Both the position numbers and the translations under genes were made by a program. The notes under the pieces were generated by a model. It did not search any database. It saw only the letters and a list, made by a program, of their open reading frames with translations, and had not been told where the DNA came from. From NCBI RefSeq assembly GCF_034541975.1, contig NZ_JAVYJM010000001.1: a stretch of DNA of 64,000 nt; one strand, written 5' to 3'. This DNA comes from Dermacoccus abyssi (lineage in GTDB: Bacteria; Actinomycetota; Actinomycetes; Actinomycetales; Dermatophilaceae). Every line of letters starts with the position of its first letter. Position 1 is the first letter of the stretch. Shown here piece by piece: positions 1 to 8,667 of the stretch.

Positions 1-113
1 CTCGGTGCTCGGCGTTCCGAGAGCCCATTTGATCCGAATCTGCGCCCGATCGGCCTCGCTGACGCCCGGATCAGTGCCTTGCGAAGCGTTCGGGCCGGCC
101 CCGAGCATGCGAA

Positions 114-141
114 ATGCCCCGCTCTGGTGTGAGCGGGGCAT
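114..141 (-). terminator. Intrinsic terminator hairpin
   Basis: A perfect 11-bp stem (ATGCCCCGCTC / GAGCGGGGCAT) closes a 6-nt loop. Read on the minus strand it is followed by TTTCGC. It lies just downstream of the small minus-strand gene ending at 174, which supports that gene being transcribed. Positions 1-113 hold no gene that I can support. Confidence 0.7.
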
Positions 142-173
142 GGCCGGGGGCGCGAGGTGTCTCGCGCTGTTGG

Positions 174-446
174 TTACTGCTGTGTGGTTGTCCTGCTGAT
201 GGTCGGCGGTTGCATCGAGGCCGGTAGGGCTGTGTGGTCGCCGCGCTTGGCAGGTGGCGCGTTCGTCGTGCGTGGTTTGGAGCGCCGCTTGTAGCGGGCG
301 GTGTCCTTACGCCGTGAGGGTTTGGCGACCGGCACTTCGGGGATGTCGGTGTCGGCCAGGCCGAAGCCGTAGCGGCTGCGGATGATGCGCATGTTGATGA
401 TGGCCAGGACGATACCGACTGCGATTGTCATCTTGGCTTGGCCCAT
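174..446 (-). CDS. Small hypothetical protein with one membrane segment and a basic tail
   Basis: I do not recognise this 90-residue protein. Residues about 6-20 form one hydrophobic stretch that could be a membrane segment. The rest (from about residue 38) is rich in Lys, Arg, Pro and Thr and is probably disordered. The start is uncertain: ATG at 446 has only a distant GAGG upstream, and a second in-frame ATG lies five codons later. The support is indirect: the frame is open, a clean terminator follows it, and no competing gene fits. It diverges from the membrane protein gene at 622. It could be a spurious reading frame in GC-rich DNA. Confidence 0.35.
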   Translation of the reverse strand: MGQAKMTIAVGIVLAIINMRIIRSRYGFGLADTDIPEVPVAKPSRRKDTARYKRRSKPRTTNAPPAKRGDHTALPASMQPPTISRTTTQQ

Positions 447-584
447 GACGCGGATGGAGCCGCGGGTTTCCCTCGTTCTGGTGACGCATGTGCGACGCCC
501 CTAGGGCTCGTGAGCTTCAGGTGGCGGGTCGTTGTCTCACACCCTTGTTCCAAGCCATTGACACAAATGGTTGCCGGGTCGCAC

Positions 585-616
585 ACTCCTTGTATCAATC
601 ACTTGAAACAAGGAGT
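585..616 (+). promoter_or_regulatory. Inverted repeat covering the ribosome binding site of the 622-1476 gene
   Basis: ACTCCTTGT (585-593) and ACAAGGAGT (608-616) are perfect 9-bp arms separated by 14 nt. The right arm contains the Shine-Dalgarno AGGAG (611-615). It could be an operator for the GntR regulator encoded at 1473-1838, since that family often represses its own operon. It could also be an mRNA hairpin that hides the ribosome site. A TTGACA (558-563) sits upstream, but I see no well-spaced -10 box. Confidence 0.5.
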
Positions 617-621
617 CCGGG

Positions 622-1476
622 ATGCCCATTCTGTTCATCGGCGCGGTCATGCTCGTCGTCGGCATTGTGGTTGTCGCCCTTTCTGCGCGGCGCGGTGACG
701 ACTCGGGCACATCCATCGAACGAAGCGCAGGGCGGCATCTTCGCGCCACTCGCCTCGTCGCTCTAGTCTGCGGGGTCGCGGCCTTCGCCGGGAGCGTGAC
801 CTTCGGCGGTTCGCTGGGGCGTGGCCTTGTCGTCGCTCCCGCCCTCGCAGGTGCGGTTGCCATCCTCGTCATGGCGGTCGGCGAAATGAGCGCGCCGCGC
901 GAAGGAGCGCTCGAGCGTTCGGCGTCCCTGGCACGCCGAAACCCGTCCGACTTCGTCTCGCGTGCGGCAGCCACAACAATGCTCGTCACGCTCGGTGCGC
1001 TGGTCGGACTGCTCGTGCTCGCCGGCCTCACCGCGTCGGCGGACGACATGGGCCGCGATGGCCGCGCCGTCGAATGGGCGACGGCCCTCGGGGGCGAAGG
1101 CCGCAGCCCATGGCCGGGGGCTTACTACGGGGTGCCGCTCGGAGTCAGCCTGCTCGTCCTGTGCGTCGGCCTGCTCGTAGGACTCCGCGCGGCCGCTGCG
1201 CGTCCGCAACTCAACGCCGATCACGCAGAAGCCGTCAGCGACGACGCTCTGCGTCACCGCAGTGCTCGCTCGCTCCAGTGCATTGCCCTCCTGGCGCTCG
1301 GTCCCAGCCTTGCCGGCGTCGCGCTCCTCGTGACGGGCGGCACCCGAACGACCCAGCCTGGTGCGCCGACCTGGGTCTCCGTGGCGCACTGGTGCGGCGT
1401 CGCAGGGCTCCTGATCGCGCTCGTCGCCTGCCTCGTGGGCGTGCGCACCCAGCTCGCTCGGGCGGCCACGCGATGA
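622..1476 (+). CDS. Multi-pass membrane protein paired with a GntR regulator
   Basis: This 284-residue protein has about seven predicted membrane segments: residues 2-20, 43-61, 68-87, 115-137, about 168-190, 217-238 and 254-276. I see no catalytic motif and do not recognise the family. The start is ATG at 622, with AGGAG six bases upstream. The stop overlaps the start of the GntR gene (ATGA at 1473-1476), so the two are translationally coupled. Small YtrA-type GntR regulators are usually cotranscribed with membrane proteins or ABC transporters that they control. A role in envelope stress or transport is therefore an inference from context only. Confidence 0.75.
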   Translation: MPILFIGAVMLVVGIVVVALSARRGDDSGTSIERSAGRHLRATRLVALVCGVAAFAGSVTFGGSLGRGLVVAPALAGAVAILVMAVGEMSAPREGALERSASLARRNPSDFVSRAAATTMLVTLGALVGLLVLAGLTASADDMGRDGRAVEWATALGGEGRSPWPGAYYGVPLGVSLLVLCVGLLVGLRAAAARPQLNADHAEAVSDDALRHRSARSLQCIALLALGPSLAGVALLVTGGTRTTQPGAPTWVSVAHWCGVAGLLIALVACLVGVRTQLARAATR

Positions 1477-1838
1477 GTGCACTGCGCGTCGACGCTGCCG
1501 ATCCCACCCCGCCCTACGAACAGATCCGGCGGCAGCTGGCCCTCCTCATCGACACGGGCGAACTCGGGCAGGGCGAGCGTCTGCCGACAGTGCGACAACT
1601 CGCGGGCGATCTGCAGGTGGCCCCCGGCACGGTCTCGCGGGCGTTCAAAGAGCTCGAGGCCGCGGGCTACGTCGAAACACGCCGCGCCGCAGGAACTCGA
1701 GTGAAGGCTCGACAACGTCCGAGTGACACGAGCGAACTCGACTCCCTCGCCGAAAGCTTCGTCGCTCGCGCGAGGACGCTGGGCGCCGACTCCGACGACG
1801 TGCGCGCTTCCCTCGAGAGGGCTCTGAGGAGAAGTTGA
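1473..1838 (+). CDS. GntR family transcriptional regulator, YtrA-like
   Basis: This 121-residue protein carries a GntR winged helix-turn-helix at about residues 10-75, with the pattern PPYEQIRRQL, GERLPTVRQLAGDL and GTVSRAFKELEAAGYVETRRAAGT. After the DNA-binding domain there is only a short helical tail and no ligand domain. That size and plan are typical of the YtrA subfamily. The ATG lies in the stop codon of the membrane protein gene upstream. The likely operator is the inverted repeat at 585-616. The effector is unknown. Downstream, 1839-1999 has no gene that I can support. Confidence 0.85.
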   Translation: MSALRVDAADPTPPYEQIRRQLALLIDTGELGQGERLPTVRQLAGDLQVAPGTVSRAFKELEAAGYVETRRAAGTRVKARQRPSDTSELDSLAESFVARARTLGADSDDVRASLERALRRS

Positions 1839-1999
1839 TCGCCTGGCCGGCGTCCCGGTTGCGGCGATGCCGCGGCTGCTGCTGTCCGCCCGCGATATGG
1901 ACGAGTAGCTGCCCGCGGGGGAGTGCTGCCGGAGAATCGATTTCGGCGAGACATCACGGCCACCGTCACGCGTGGATCGGGCACCCAGCAGCCACGACC

Positions 2000-2005
2000 T
2001 AGGAT
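2000..2005 (+). promoter_or_regulatory. Candidate -10 box of glgP
   Basis: TAGGAT fits the actinobacterial TANNNT -10 pattern. It would give a leader of about 45 nt before the glgP ATG. No convincing -35 is visible. Confidence 0.35.
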
Positions 2006-2058
2006 CGGAAGTGCCGCACGAGCGGGCCCGACCGACCTCGATTTCCCCCGGAGAGTTC

Positions 2059-4617
2059 ATGTCCCACGACCCGTCCGATCGTCCCAGCGCAGGCTGGCTC
2101 GCCGACGAGACCCCGCGCCTCGACAGCTCCGTCAAGGGCTCGGCGTTCGAGCCCACGAGCCCCCGGGCCACCGAGCCCGTTGTCGGCCCCGAGCGCACGG
2201 CCGACGGCTTCGCCAAGGCGTTCCTCGACGAACTCAACTTCGAGGCCGGCGTCGCGCTCAAGCGCTCGACGACCACCGACCAGTACCTGGCGCTGGCCCG
2301 CACCATCCGCGGCTACCTCATGGCCGACTGGCTGCGCACCGCGGAGCGTCGTCGTCAGAACCCGACGAAGATGGTCGGCTACCTCTCGGCCGAGTACCTG
2401 CTGGGCCGCCAGATGGGTAACTCGCTGCTCGCCACCGACCTCGGAGACATCGCCGAGCAGGCCATGACCTCGCTCGGCCTCGACTTCAACCTCCTGCGTG
2501 CCCAGGAGATCGAGCCCGGCCTCGGCAACGGTGGTCTCGGCCGCCTCGCCGCCTGCTTCATCGACTCGCTCGCGTCGATGGACGTGCCGAGCATCGGCTA
2601 CGGCATCCGCTACGAGTACGGCATCTTCCGTCAGACCTTCGAAGAGGGTCGCCAGGTCGAGGTGCCCGACGCGTGGCTCTCCCTCGGCGCCCCCTGGGAG
2701 TTCCCGCACCCCGACCGCGCCGTCCAGGTCAACTTCGGCGGCACCACCGAGCAGTACATCGACGGCGATGGCCGCACCCGCCGCCGCTGGCTGCCGGCCT
2801 GGAACGTGCGGGGAATCCCGTACCACTACATGGTTCCCGGCTACCAGAACGGCGTCGTCAACACGCTGCGTCTGTGGAGCGCCCGCGCCACGCAGGAGTT
2901 CGACCTCAAGATCTTCAACTCCGGCGACTACGCCGAGGCCGTGCGCGCCCAGACCTTCGCCGAGAACATCTCGAAGGTGCTCTACCCGGAGGACTCGACG
3001 CCGCAGGGTCGCGAACTGCGCCTGCAGCAGCAGTACTTCTTCGTCGCGTGCTCGCTCAAGGACTTCATCGACCGCACGCTCGAGGAGGACTTCGACCTCG
3101 CGAGGCTCGACGAGCGCATCATCTTCCAGCTCAACGACACCCACCCCGTCATCGCCATTCCGGAGATGATTCGTCTGCTCATGGACGAGCACGACATGGA
3201 GTGGGCCGCAGCGTGGGAGGTCACGAGCAAGTGCTTCGCCTACACCTGCCACACCCTGCTGCCCGAGGCCCTCGAGGTGTGGCCCGTGGAGCTCATGACG
3301 CGCCTGCTGCCGCGTCACATGGAGATCATCTACCGCCTCAACGAGGAGTTCCTCGACACCGTTCGCGAAGCCTTCCCCGGTGACGAACTGCGCGTTCGCC
3401 GCATGTCGGTCATCCAGGAGCACCCCGAGCGGGCCGTCCGCATGGCCAACCTCGCGACGGTCGCCGGCGTCAAGGTCAACGGCGTCGCAGCGCTCCACTC
3501 GGAACTGCTGCGCGACAAGCTGCTTCCCGATTTCGCGGCCCTGTGGCCGCACAAGTTCACGAACGTGACGAACGGCGTGACGCCGCGCCGCTTCATTCGC
3601 CTCGCGAACCAGCAGCTGTCCACTCTCATCACCGACACGATCGGCCCCGGCTGGGAGACCGACCTCGAGCGTTTGCGCGAACTCGAGCCCTACGCCGACG
3701 ACGCCGCGTTCACCGAGAGCTTCCGCCAGGTGAAGCAGGCCAACAAGGATCGCCTGCGCTCGATCCTGAGCCAGCGTGACGGCATCGAACTGCCCGAGCA
3801 CGCGATGCTCGACGTCATGGTCAAGCGCCTGCACGAGTACAAGCGTCAGACGCTCAAGCTGCTGCACATCGTCTCGATGTACGACGACATCACGAGCGGG
3901 CGTGTGCGCCGCGAGGACGTCGTGCCGCGCACCTTCGTCTTCGGCGCCAAGGCGGCGCCGGGCTACTTCATGGCGAAGGAGATCATCTTCCTCATCAACT
4001 CGGTGGCGAAGACGATCGCGCAGGACCCGCGCGTCACCGACCTCATGGCCGTCGCGTTCCCCGCGAACTACAACGTGACGCTCGCGAACAAGCTCATCCC
4101 CGCCGCCGACCTCTCCGAGCAGATCTCCCTCGCCGGCAAGGAGGCCTCCGGCACGGGCAACATGAAGTTCGCCCTCAACGGCGCACTGACGATCGGCACC
4201 GACGACGGCGCGAACGTCGAGATCCGCGAACTCGTCGGCGACGAGAACTTCTTCCTCTTCGGCATGCTCGAGCCCGAGGTGGCGGCGCTCGCGGACCGCG
4301 GCTACACGCCGTCGTCCTTCTACGAGTCGAACCCGGCACTCAAGCGCGCCATCGACCTGCTTGCGAGCGGCCACTTCACCGGTGGCGACCGCTCGCTCGC
4401 GGCGCCGGTGGTCGATGATCTGCTCTACAAGGACAGGTTCATGGCGCTCGCCGATTTCCAGTCCTACCTCGACGCGCAGGCCCGCGTGGATGCCGCCTAC
4501 CGCGACGTCGACGGCTGGACCCGCTCAGCGGTGCTCAACGTCGCGCGCTCCGGGTTCTTCTCCTCGGACCGCTCGATGCGCGACTACCTCGACCGCATCT
4601 GGATGCCGAAGAGCTGA
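2059..4617 (+). CDS. glgP: Glycogen/maltodextrin phosphorylase
   Basis: This 852-residue enzyme releases glucose 1-phosphate from alpha-1,4-glucan ends in the cytoplasm, using phosphate and pyridoxal phosphate. The family signature EASGTGNMKF contains the PLP lysine (about Lys703), followed by NGALTIGTDDGANVEI. Other family blocks are GLGNGGLGRLAACFIDS and NVTNGVTPRRF. Length agrees with glucan phosphorylases (800-850). I chose ATG 2059 because GGAGAG precedes it; the frame stays open further upstream, but without a ribosome site. The N-terminal 45 residues are variable in character. It is a single-gene unit that converges on a LuxR-type gene, with a shared terminator between them. Confidence 0.97.
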   Translation: MSHDPSDRPSAGWLADETPRLDSSVKGSAFEPTSPRATEPVVGPERTADGFAKAFLDELNFEAGVALKRSTTTDQYLALARTIRGYLMADWLRTAERRRQNPTKMVGYLSAEYLLGRQMGNSLLATDLGDIAEQAMTSLGLDFNLLRAQEIEPGLGNGGLGRLAACFIDSLASMDVPSIGYGIRYEYGIFRQTFEEGRQVEVPDAWLSLGAPWEFPHPDRAVQVNFGGTTEQYIDGDGRTRRRWLPAWNVRGIPYHYMVPGYQNGVVNTLRLWSARATQEFDLKIFNSGDYAEAVRAQTFAENISKVLYPEDSTPQGRELRLQQQYFFVACSLKDFIDRTLEEDFDLARLDERIIFQLNDTHPVIAIPEMIRLLMDEHDMEWAAAWEVTSKCFAYTCHTLLPEALEVWPVELMTRLLPRHMEIIYRLNEEFLDTVREAFPGDELRVRRMSVIQEHPERAVRMANLATVAGVKVNGVAALHSELLRDKLLPDFAALWPHKFTNVTNGVTPRRFIRLANQQLSTLITDTIGPGWETDLERLRELEPYADDAAFTESFRQVKQANKDRLRSILSQRDGIELPEHAMLDVMVKRLHEYKRQTLKLLHIVSMYDDITSGRVRREDVVPRTFVFGAKAAPGYFMAKEIIFLINSVAKTIAQDPRVTDLMAVAFPANYNVTLANKLIPAADLSEQISLAGKEASGTGNMKFALNGALTIGTDDGANVEIRELVGDENFFLFGMLEPEVAALADRGYTPSSFYESNPALKRAIDLLASGHFTGGDRSLAAPVVDDLLYKDRFMALADFQSYLDAQARVDAAYRDVDGWTRSAVLNVARSGFFSSDRSMRDYLDRIWMPKS

Positions 4618-4631
4618 CGCACGAAACGCGG

Positions 4632-4673
4632 ACGCCCGCGTCACCTGGCCGTTTCGGCCGGTGACGCGGGCGT
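4632..4673. terminator. Bidirectional terminator between glgP and the LuxR-type gene
   Basis: The arms ACGCCCGCGTCACC+GGCC and GGCC+GGTGACGCGGGCGT form a stem with one bulged T and the loop GTTTC. The stop codon of the minus-strand LuxR-type gene (4641-4643) lies inside the left arm. Confidence 0.8.
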
Positions 4674-5369
4674 GGCGCTGTTGGTGACGTTCCCGCTGCT
4701 CTCGATGGGTCGCGGCGTCAGGCAGCCTGCGGACGTGTCCGGGGTGCTCGGCGGCGTCATGTGGAAGCCGTAACCGACTCCCCACAGCACGGCTTCGGAG
4801 CGCGTCGTGACGCCCATCTTGCGGTAGGCGGTGCGGATGTAGCTCTTGAGGGTGTTGAGCGTGAGGTGCAGGTGCACGGCAATGATGTCGTTCGGCATGC
4901 CCTGGCAGATGAGCGCGACGACCTCGCTCTCACGCTCGGTGAGGCCCTGACGGCGCCCCGGCCACGTGCCGCGCTCGAGCTCGATGGAGAGCGAATCCGA
5001 CACGACGTGCTCGCCGGAGTCGATGGCGCGCAGGGATCGCATGAGTTCCTCGCCGCCCAGCGCCTTGGACAGGACGCCCGTGACCCCCATGTCGAGCATC
5101 CGGTCGACGAACGACTGCGGAATGCTCTTGGTGAACACGGCGATGCGCTTGACGTTCTCGTCGGCGCTCAAGACGTTGAGGGTCGACCAGCCGCGGTCGG
5201 CCATGGCGAAACAGTCGTACAACGCAATGTCGACGCCCTGGCTGATCTGGGTCTGCGGCACGAGCTCGACCTCGTCCGCGTACGGCCTGAGGAGAGCGTC
5301 GAGACCTTGGACGACAATCTCGAAGTCGTTGATGAGCGCAACGCGCAGTTTCTTGTGCTGGGTTGACAC
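4641..5369 (-). CDS. LuxR family response regulator
   Basis: This 242-residue protein has an N-terminal receiver-like domain (about residues 8-118) and a C-terminal LuxR/FixJ helix-turn-helix (about 143-205, LTERESEVVALICQGMPNDI then LTLNTLKSYI). The receiver keeps an acidic pocket (ND at 14-15), a candidate phospho-acceptor (Asp52), Thr80 and Lys102. I chose GTG 5369 because AAGGACA precedes it; a longer reading frame exists upstream without a ribosome site. No sensor kinase gene is adjacent, so the partner is unknown. The tail after the HTH (about 35 residues, rich in Ser, Thr and Pro) looks disordered. The target genes cannot be read from the sequence. Confidence 0.85.
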   Translation of the reverse strand: MSTQHKKLRVALINDFEIVVQGLDALLRPYADEVELVPQTQISQGVDIALYDCFAMADRGWSTLNVLSADENVKRIAVFTKSIPQSFVDRMLDMGVTGVLSKALGGEELMRSLRAIDSGEHVVSDSLSIELERGTWPGRRQGLTERESEVVALICQGMPNDIIAVHLHLTLNTLKSYIRTAYRKMGVTTRSEAVLWGVGYGFHMTPPSTPDTSAGCLTPRPIESSGNVTNSATPASPAETAR

Positions 5370-5516
5370 CTGTTGTCCTTTAACCCGATTCGCCCGAGGG
5401 CCCGACGATGGTTCTCGCGGGAGTCTATCGACGCGCCGACCGCTCGGGCGCAGGACCAGGTAGAAGGTCGATTTCACGCTTGCCGCGCGAGGGTGATCCG
5501 GGCTGTCGGAACGAGG

Positions 5517-6566
5517 TCAGCCGGCAGGTGTCATCCGGCCCAGGAGACCGTTGAGCGCGCGCACGAAGCCGTCCGGGTCCGCCACCATCGACAGGTGCCC
5601 GGCGTTCGCGACGGTCGCCGACGGCGGGTGGCCGAGGTCGCGCTCGGCGCCCTCGCGTGAGCCGCCACCGGTGGCGTCCTCCTCGCCCCACAGGACGGCG
5701 CGCGGCACCCGAATCGCGCGGACCTGCTCGGGCGTGAGGTGGAGCATCGGTCGATCCGCCGTGTCGAGCATCGCCTCCTCCGCGACGCGTTGCCGCAGCG
5801 GGCGGATCCACGCGTCGACGAGGGCATCGCCCTTCGCGCCCTGCAGGCCGTGGCAGACACTTCCGCACTGTGCGTCGAAGATGCGCCGAGGGAACCAGTT
5901 CCAGTGCGTGCCGAGGCGGTACAGCGACAGGGCGTACGGAGTGCGTGCGATGAACGACTCGACGGCCGGCGGTTCGCCCTCGCGTCCGTCGAACGGGAGG
6001 GCGTCACCGTCGGCGAAGACGATGCCGGAGATCCGATCGGGGTGCTCGAGGGCGACCGCCCCGACGACGGCGGCCCCGAGTGAGTGCCCGACGAGAGTCG
6101 GCTTGTCGAGCTGCAGCGCCTCGACGACGCCGAGGACGAGGTCGCTCTGGTCATCGAGCGAGTAGCGCCCCGAGTACTGCGAGTACCCCGAGCCCGCGAG
6201 GTCGACGGCGACGACGGGCCGGTCCTTCGCCAGCTGCGGTGCGACGAGAGACCACGACACGGTCGACTCGGCGAAACCGTGGACGAGAACGAGCGGAGTC
6301 TGCGTCGAAGCTGCGTCGCCCCAGCGTTCGTAATGGACGCTGATGGTTCGCCCGTCGCGCAGCTGAACGTCGACGTCGGCACCTGACGGGGCGTCGAGGC
6401 GTTTCGGGGGAGTGGTGAGTGCGTTGAACGTCAGCGACAGCACCGTGACGACGAGAAACGTCGTGACCACGCCGCGCAGCACCCGGCGGCCGACGGAGCG
6501 CACACGCGTACGACGGACGGGTTGCTCGGCCGGTTCGGCCGACGAGGGAACAGACGCGTGGCTCAT
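5517..6566 (-). CDS. Membrane-anchored alpha/beta hydrolase
   Basis: This 349-residue protein has an Arg-rich cytoplasmic N-terminus, one membrane segment (about residues 29-50) and an alpha/beta hydrolase domain. Visible elements are LVHGFAES (oxyanion loop), the nucleophile elbow GHSLGAA (Ser162) and a likely catalytic His in NAGHLSM near residue 327. The substrate is unknown; esterase, epoxide hydrolase and haloperoxidase relatives look alike at this level. The start lies only 2 nt after the stop of the upstream small membrane protein, so the two are probably cotranscribed and coupled. The catalytic domain is expected outside the membrane. Confidence 0.85.
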   Translation of the reverse strand: MSHASVPSSAEPAEQPVRRTRVRSVGRRVLRGVVTTFLVVTVLSLTFNALTTPPKRLDAPSGADVDVQLRDGRTISVHYERWGDAASTQTPLVLVHGFAESTVSWSLVAPQLAKDRPVVAVDLAGSGYSQYSGRYSLDDQSDLVLGVVEALQLDKPTLVGHSLGAAVVGAVALEHPDRISGIVFADGDALPFDGREGEPPAVESFIARTPYALSLYRLGTHWNWFPRRIFDAQCGSVCHGLQGAKGDALVDAWIRPLRQRVAEEAMLDTADRPMLHLTPEQVRAIRVPRAVLWGEEDATGGGSREGAERDLGHPPSATVANAGHLSMVADPDGFVRALNGLLGRMTPAG

Positions 6567-6568
6567 GC

Positions 6569-6907
6569 TCAGCCGAGCTCGCCGTTGCCGACGCTCGGCT
6601 CTGTCGTGCGCTTGGCCGCCGCGCCCATCCGCTCCTCAAAGCCACCCGATTCGACGAACGCCGTGATGCGCTTCGTGCCCATGGCCTGCAGAACGATGTT
6701 GGCGACAACGTAGGCGAACAGCGTCACGAGGACGATCCACGGCACCCAGTGGTCACCGAAGACCCAGACGACGGCCACGGGCACGTAGAACACGAGGGCC
6801 TGGGAGACACCGGCAATGGCCTGACCGATCGAGGGCTTGGCAGCTCGAGCCAGCCGACGCGCTGATGCAGGACGGCGGGCTTCGCGCCGGTGTGCTTTAT
6901 TCCGCAA
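6569..6907 (-). CDS. Small two-pass membrane protein
   Basis: The conserved-looking part holds two adjacent hydrophobic segments separated by a GDHWVPW turn, followed by a short charged C-terminus. The start is uncertain. TTG at 6907 is given here. An in-frame ATG at 7000 has a weak AAGG nearby but adds an Arg-rich, low-complexity stretch that looks non-coding. The stop is 2 nt from the start of the hydrolase gene, so the pair forms an operon. I do not recognise the family. The gene diverges from glmU. Confidence 0.6.
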   Translation of the reverse strand: MRNKAHRREARRPASARRLARAAKPSIGQAIAGVSQALVFYVPVAVVWVFGDHWVPWIVLVTLFAYVVANIVLQAMGTKRITAFVESGGFEERMGAAAKRTTEPSVGNGELG

Positions 6908-7146
6908 GTATGAAGGACGCCGAGTCCCCCTCTCGCGCTCCAACGAGCGCCGCCCGGATGCCGGAACGGCGCCGCACGACACGCTGGCGAAGACGCCCAT
7001 GGCGCCTTGCGTCCAGGCCGGGACAAGCGTTCCCCGGGGCGAGGCGGGAAGTGGGGCGGTAGAGTCGCTGTGCTACTGCTGCCCGTTCGTGATCCGAGGC
7101 GGGCCGCAGCTTCCAGACATCACCGAATCGCAGGGGAGCTTCACAC

Positions 7147-8667
7147 GTGAGCGCACCGCGTCCCGCAGCCGTCATCGTCCTCGCCGCCGGCGAGGGCACC
7201 CGCATGAAGTCAGACATCCCCAAGGTGCTGCACACGATCGGCGGACGTTCCCTCGTCGGGCACGCCGTCGCGGCCGCCCGGGGCACTGAGCCGTCGCACC
7301 TCGCCGTCGTCGTGCGCCACCAGCGTGAGCGGGTCGCGGCGCACATCGCAGAGATCGCTCCCGACGCGACGATCGCCGACCAGGACGAGGTCAAGGGCAC
7401 CGGCCGCGCCGCGGAGTGTGCACTCGAGATGCTGCCGGGCGATCTCTCCGGCACCGTGCTCGTCACCTACGGCGACGTGCCGCTGCTCGCGACGCAGACC
7501 CTCACCGAGCTGACGACGGCGCACGAGCAGGGCGGCAACGCCGTCACCGTGCTTACCGCCGTCGTGCCGAACCCCACCGGCTACGGGCGCATCCTGCGTG
7601 ACGCCGCGGGTTCCGTCGCGGGCATCATTGAGCACAAAGACGCGCTGAAGGCCCGCGAGGAGGGCACCGAGCACAAGGACGCCGTCGAGATCCGCGAGAT
7701 CAACTCCGGCATCTACGCGTTCGACGCGGCGGTGCTGCGCGAGAGCCTCGCGAAGGTGACCACCGACAACGCCCAGGGCGAGAAGTACCTTACCGACGTC
7801 CTCGGGCTTGCCCGCGAGGCGGGCGGCCGCGTCGAGGCGCACACGATCGACGACCTCATGCAGACCGAGGGCGTCAACGACAAGGTGCAGCTCGCCGCCA
7901 TGGGCCGCGAGCTCAACAAGCGCATCGTCGAGCAGGCCATGCGTGACGGCGCCATCGTCATCGATCCGGCGACGACGTTCGTCGACGTCGAGGTGACGAT
8001 CGGGCGCGACACCGTCGTCCACCCGAACACGCAGCTGCGCGGCGCCACGACGATCGGCGCGAACTGCGAGATCGGCCCCGACACGACGCTGGTCGACACC
8101 GAGGTCGGTGACGGCGCGAGCGTCGTGCGCACCCAGGCCCAGCTCGCCAAGGTCGGCGACGAGGCGACGGTCGGTCCGTTCAGCTTCCTGCGTCCCGGCA
8201 CCGAGCTCGGCGCCAAGGGCAAGATCGGTGGCTTCGTCGAGACGAAGAACGCCCAGATCGGCGACGGCGCCAAGGTGCCGCACCTCACCTACTGCGGCGA
8301 CGCCGTCATCGGTGAGGGCGCGAACATCGGCGCGGGCACGATCTTCGCCAACTACGACGGCGTCAACAAGCACGTGACGCACGTCGGCGCCCACAGCTTC
8401 GTCGGCTCCGACTCGGTGCTCATCGCACCCGTCACCATTGCGCCGGGCGCATACGTGGCCGCCGGTTCCGCCGTCGACGGCGACGTCAACTCCGGCCAGA
8501 TCGCGGTCGCCCGCGGCCGGCAGCGCAACATCGACGGGTGGGTCGAGCGCCGCCGCTCCGGCACGAAGACGCACGAGGCCGCCCAGAACAACGCCCGGGC
8601 CGCCAGGAACGCCGACCCGTCAACTACTGTTGCTCCGGAATCCGCTGACGAAGGGACCTCGAAGTGA
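7147..8667 (+). CDS. glmU: Bifunctional UDP-N-acetylglucosamine pyrophosphorylase / glucosamine-1-phosphate acetyltransferase
   Basis: This 506-residue enzyme catalyses the last two steps to UDP-GlcNAc, the precursor of peptidoglycan and mycothiol. The N-terminal uridyltransferase has LAAGEGTRMKSDIPKVLH (residues about 12-29) and YGDVPLL. The C-terminal half is a left-handed beta-helix of hexapeptide repeats (about 265-460), including NIGAGTIFANYDGVNKH. The Ser/Thr/Ala-rich tail of about 40 residues resembles the extension of actinobacterial GlmU. GTG 7147 is chosen because GGGGAGC precedes it. The stop overlaps the prs start (GTGA). Its substrate comes from GlmS (61414) and phosphoglucosamine mutase, which is not in the window. 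Confidence 0.98.
   Translation: MSAPRPAAVIVLAAGEGTRMKSDIPKVLHTIGGRSLVGHAVAAARGTEPSHLAVVVRHQRERVAAHIAEIAPDATIADQDEVKGTGRAAECALEMLPGDLSGTVLVTYGDVPLLATQTLTELTTAHEQGGNAVTVLTAVVPNPTGYGRILRDAAGSVAGIIEHKDALKAREEGTEHKDAVEIREINSGIYAFDAAVLRESLAKVTTDNAQGEKYLTDVLGLAREAGGRVEAHTIDDLMQTEGVNDKVQLAAMGRELNKRIVEQAMRDGAIVIDPATTFVDVEVTIGRDTVVHPNTQLRGATTIGANCEIGPDTTLVDTEVGDGASVVRTQAQLAKVGDEATVGPFSFLRPGTELGAKGKIGGFVETKNAQIGDGAKVPHLTYCGDAVIGEGANIGAGTIFANYDGVNKHVTHVGAHSFVGSDSVLIAPVTIAPGAYVAAGSAVDGDVNSGQIAVARGRQRNIDGWVERRRSGTKTHEAAQNNARAARNADPSTTVAPESADEGTSK

Noticed and set aside
5..199. Short plus-strand frame at the left edge
   Set aside because: It runs through the terminator hairpin at 114-141 and has no ribosome site or recognisable domain.
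1999..4374. Long open frame antisense to glgP (about 790 codons)
   Set aside because: It mirrors the codon bias of glgP; high third-position GC removes stops on the opposite strand. The translation is low-complexity with no domain.
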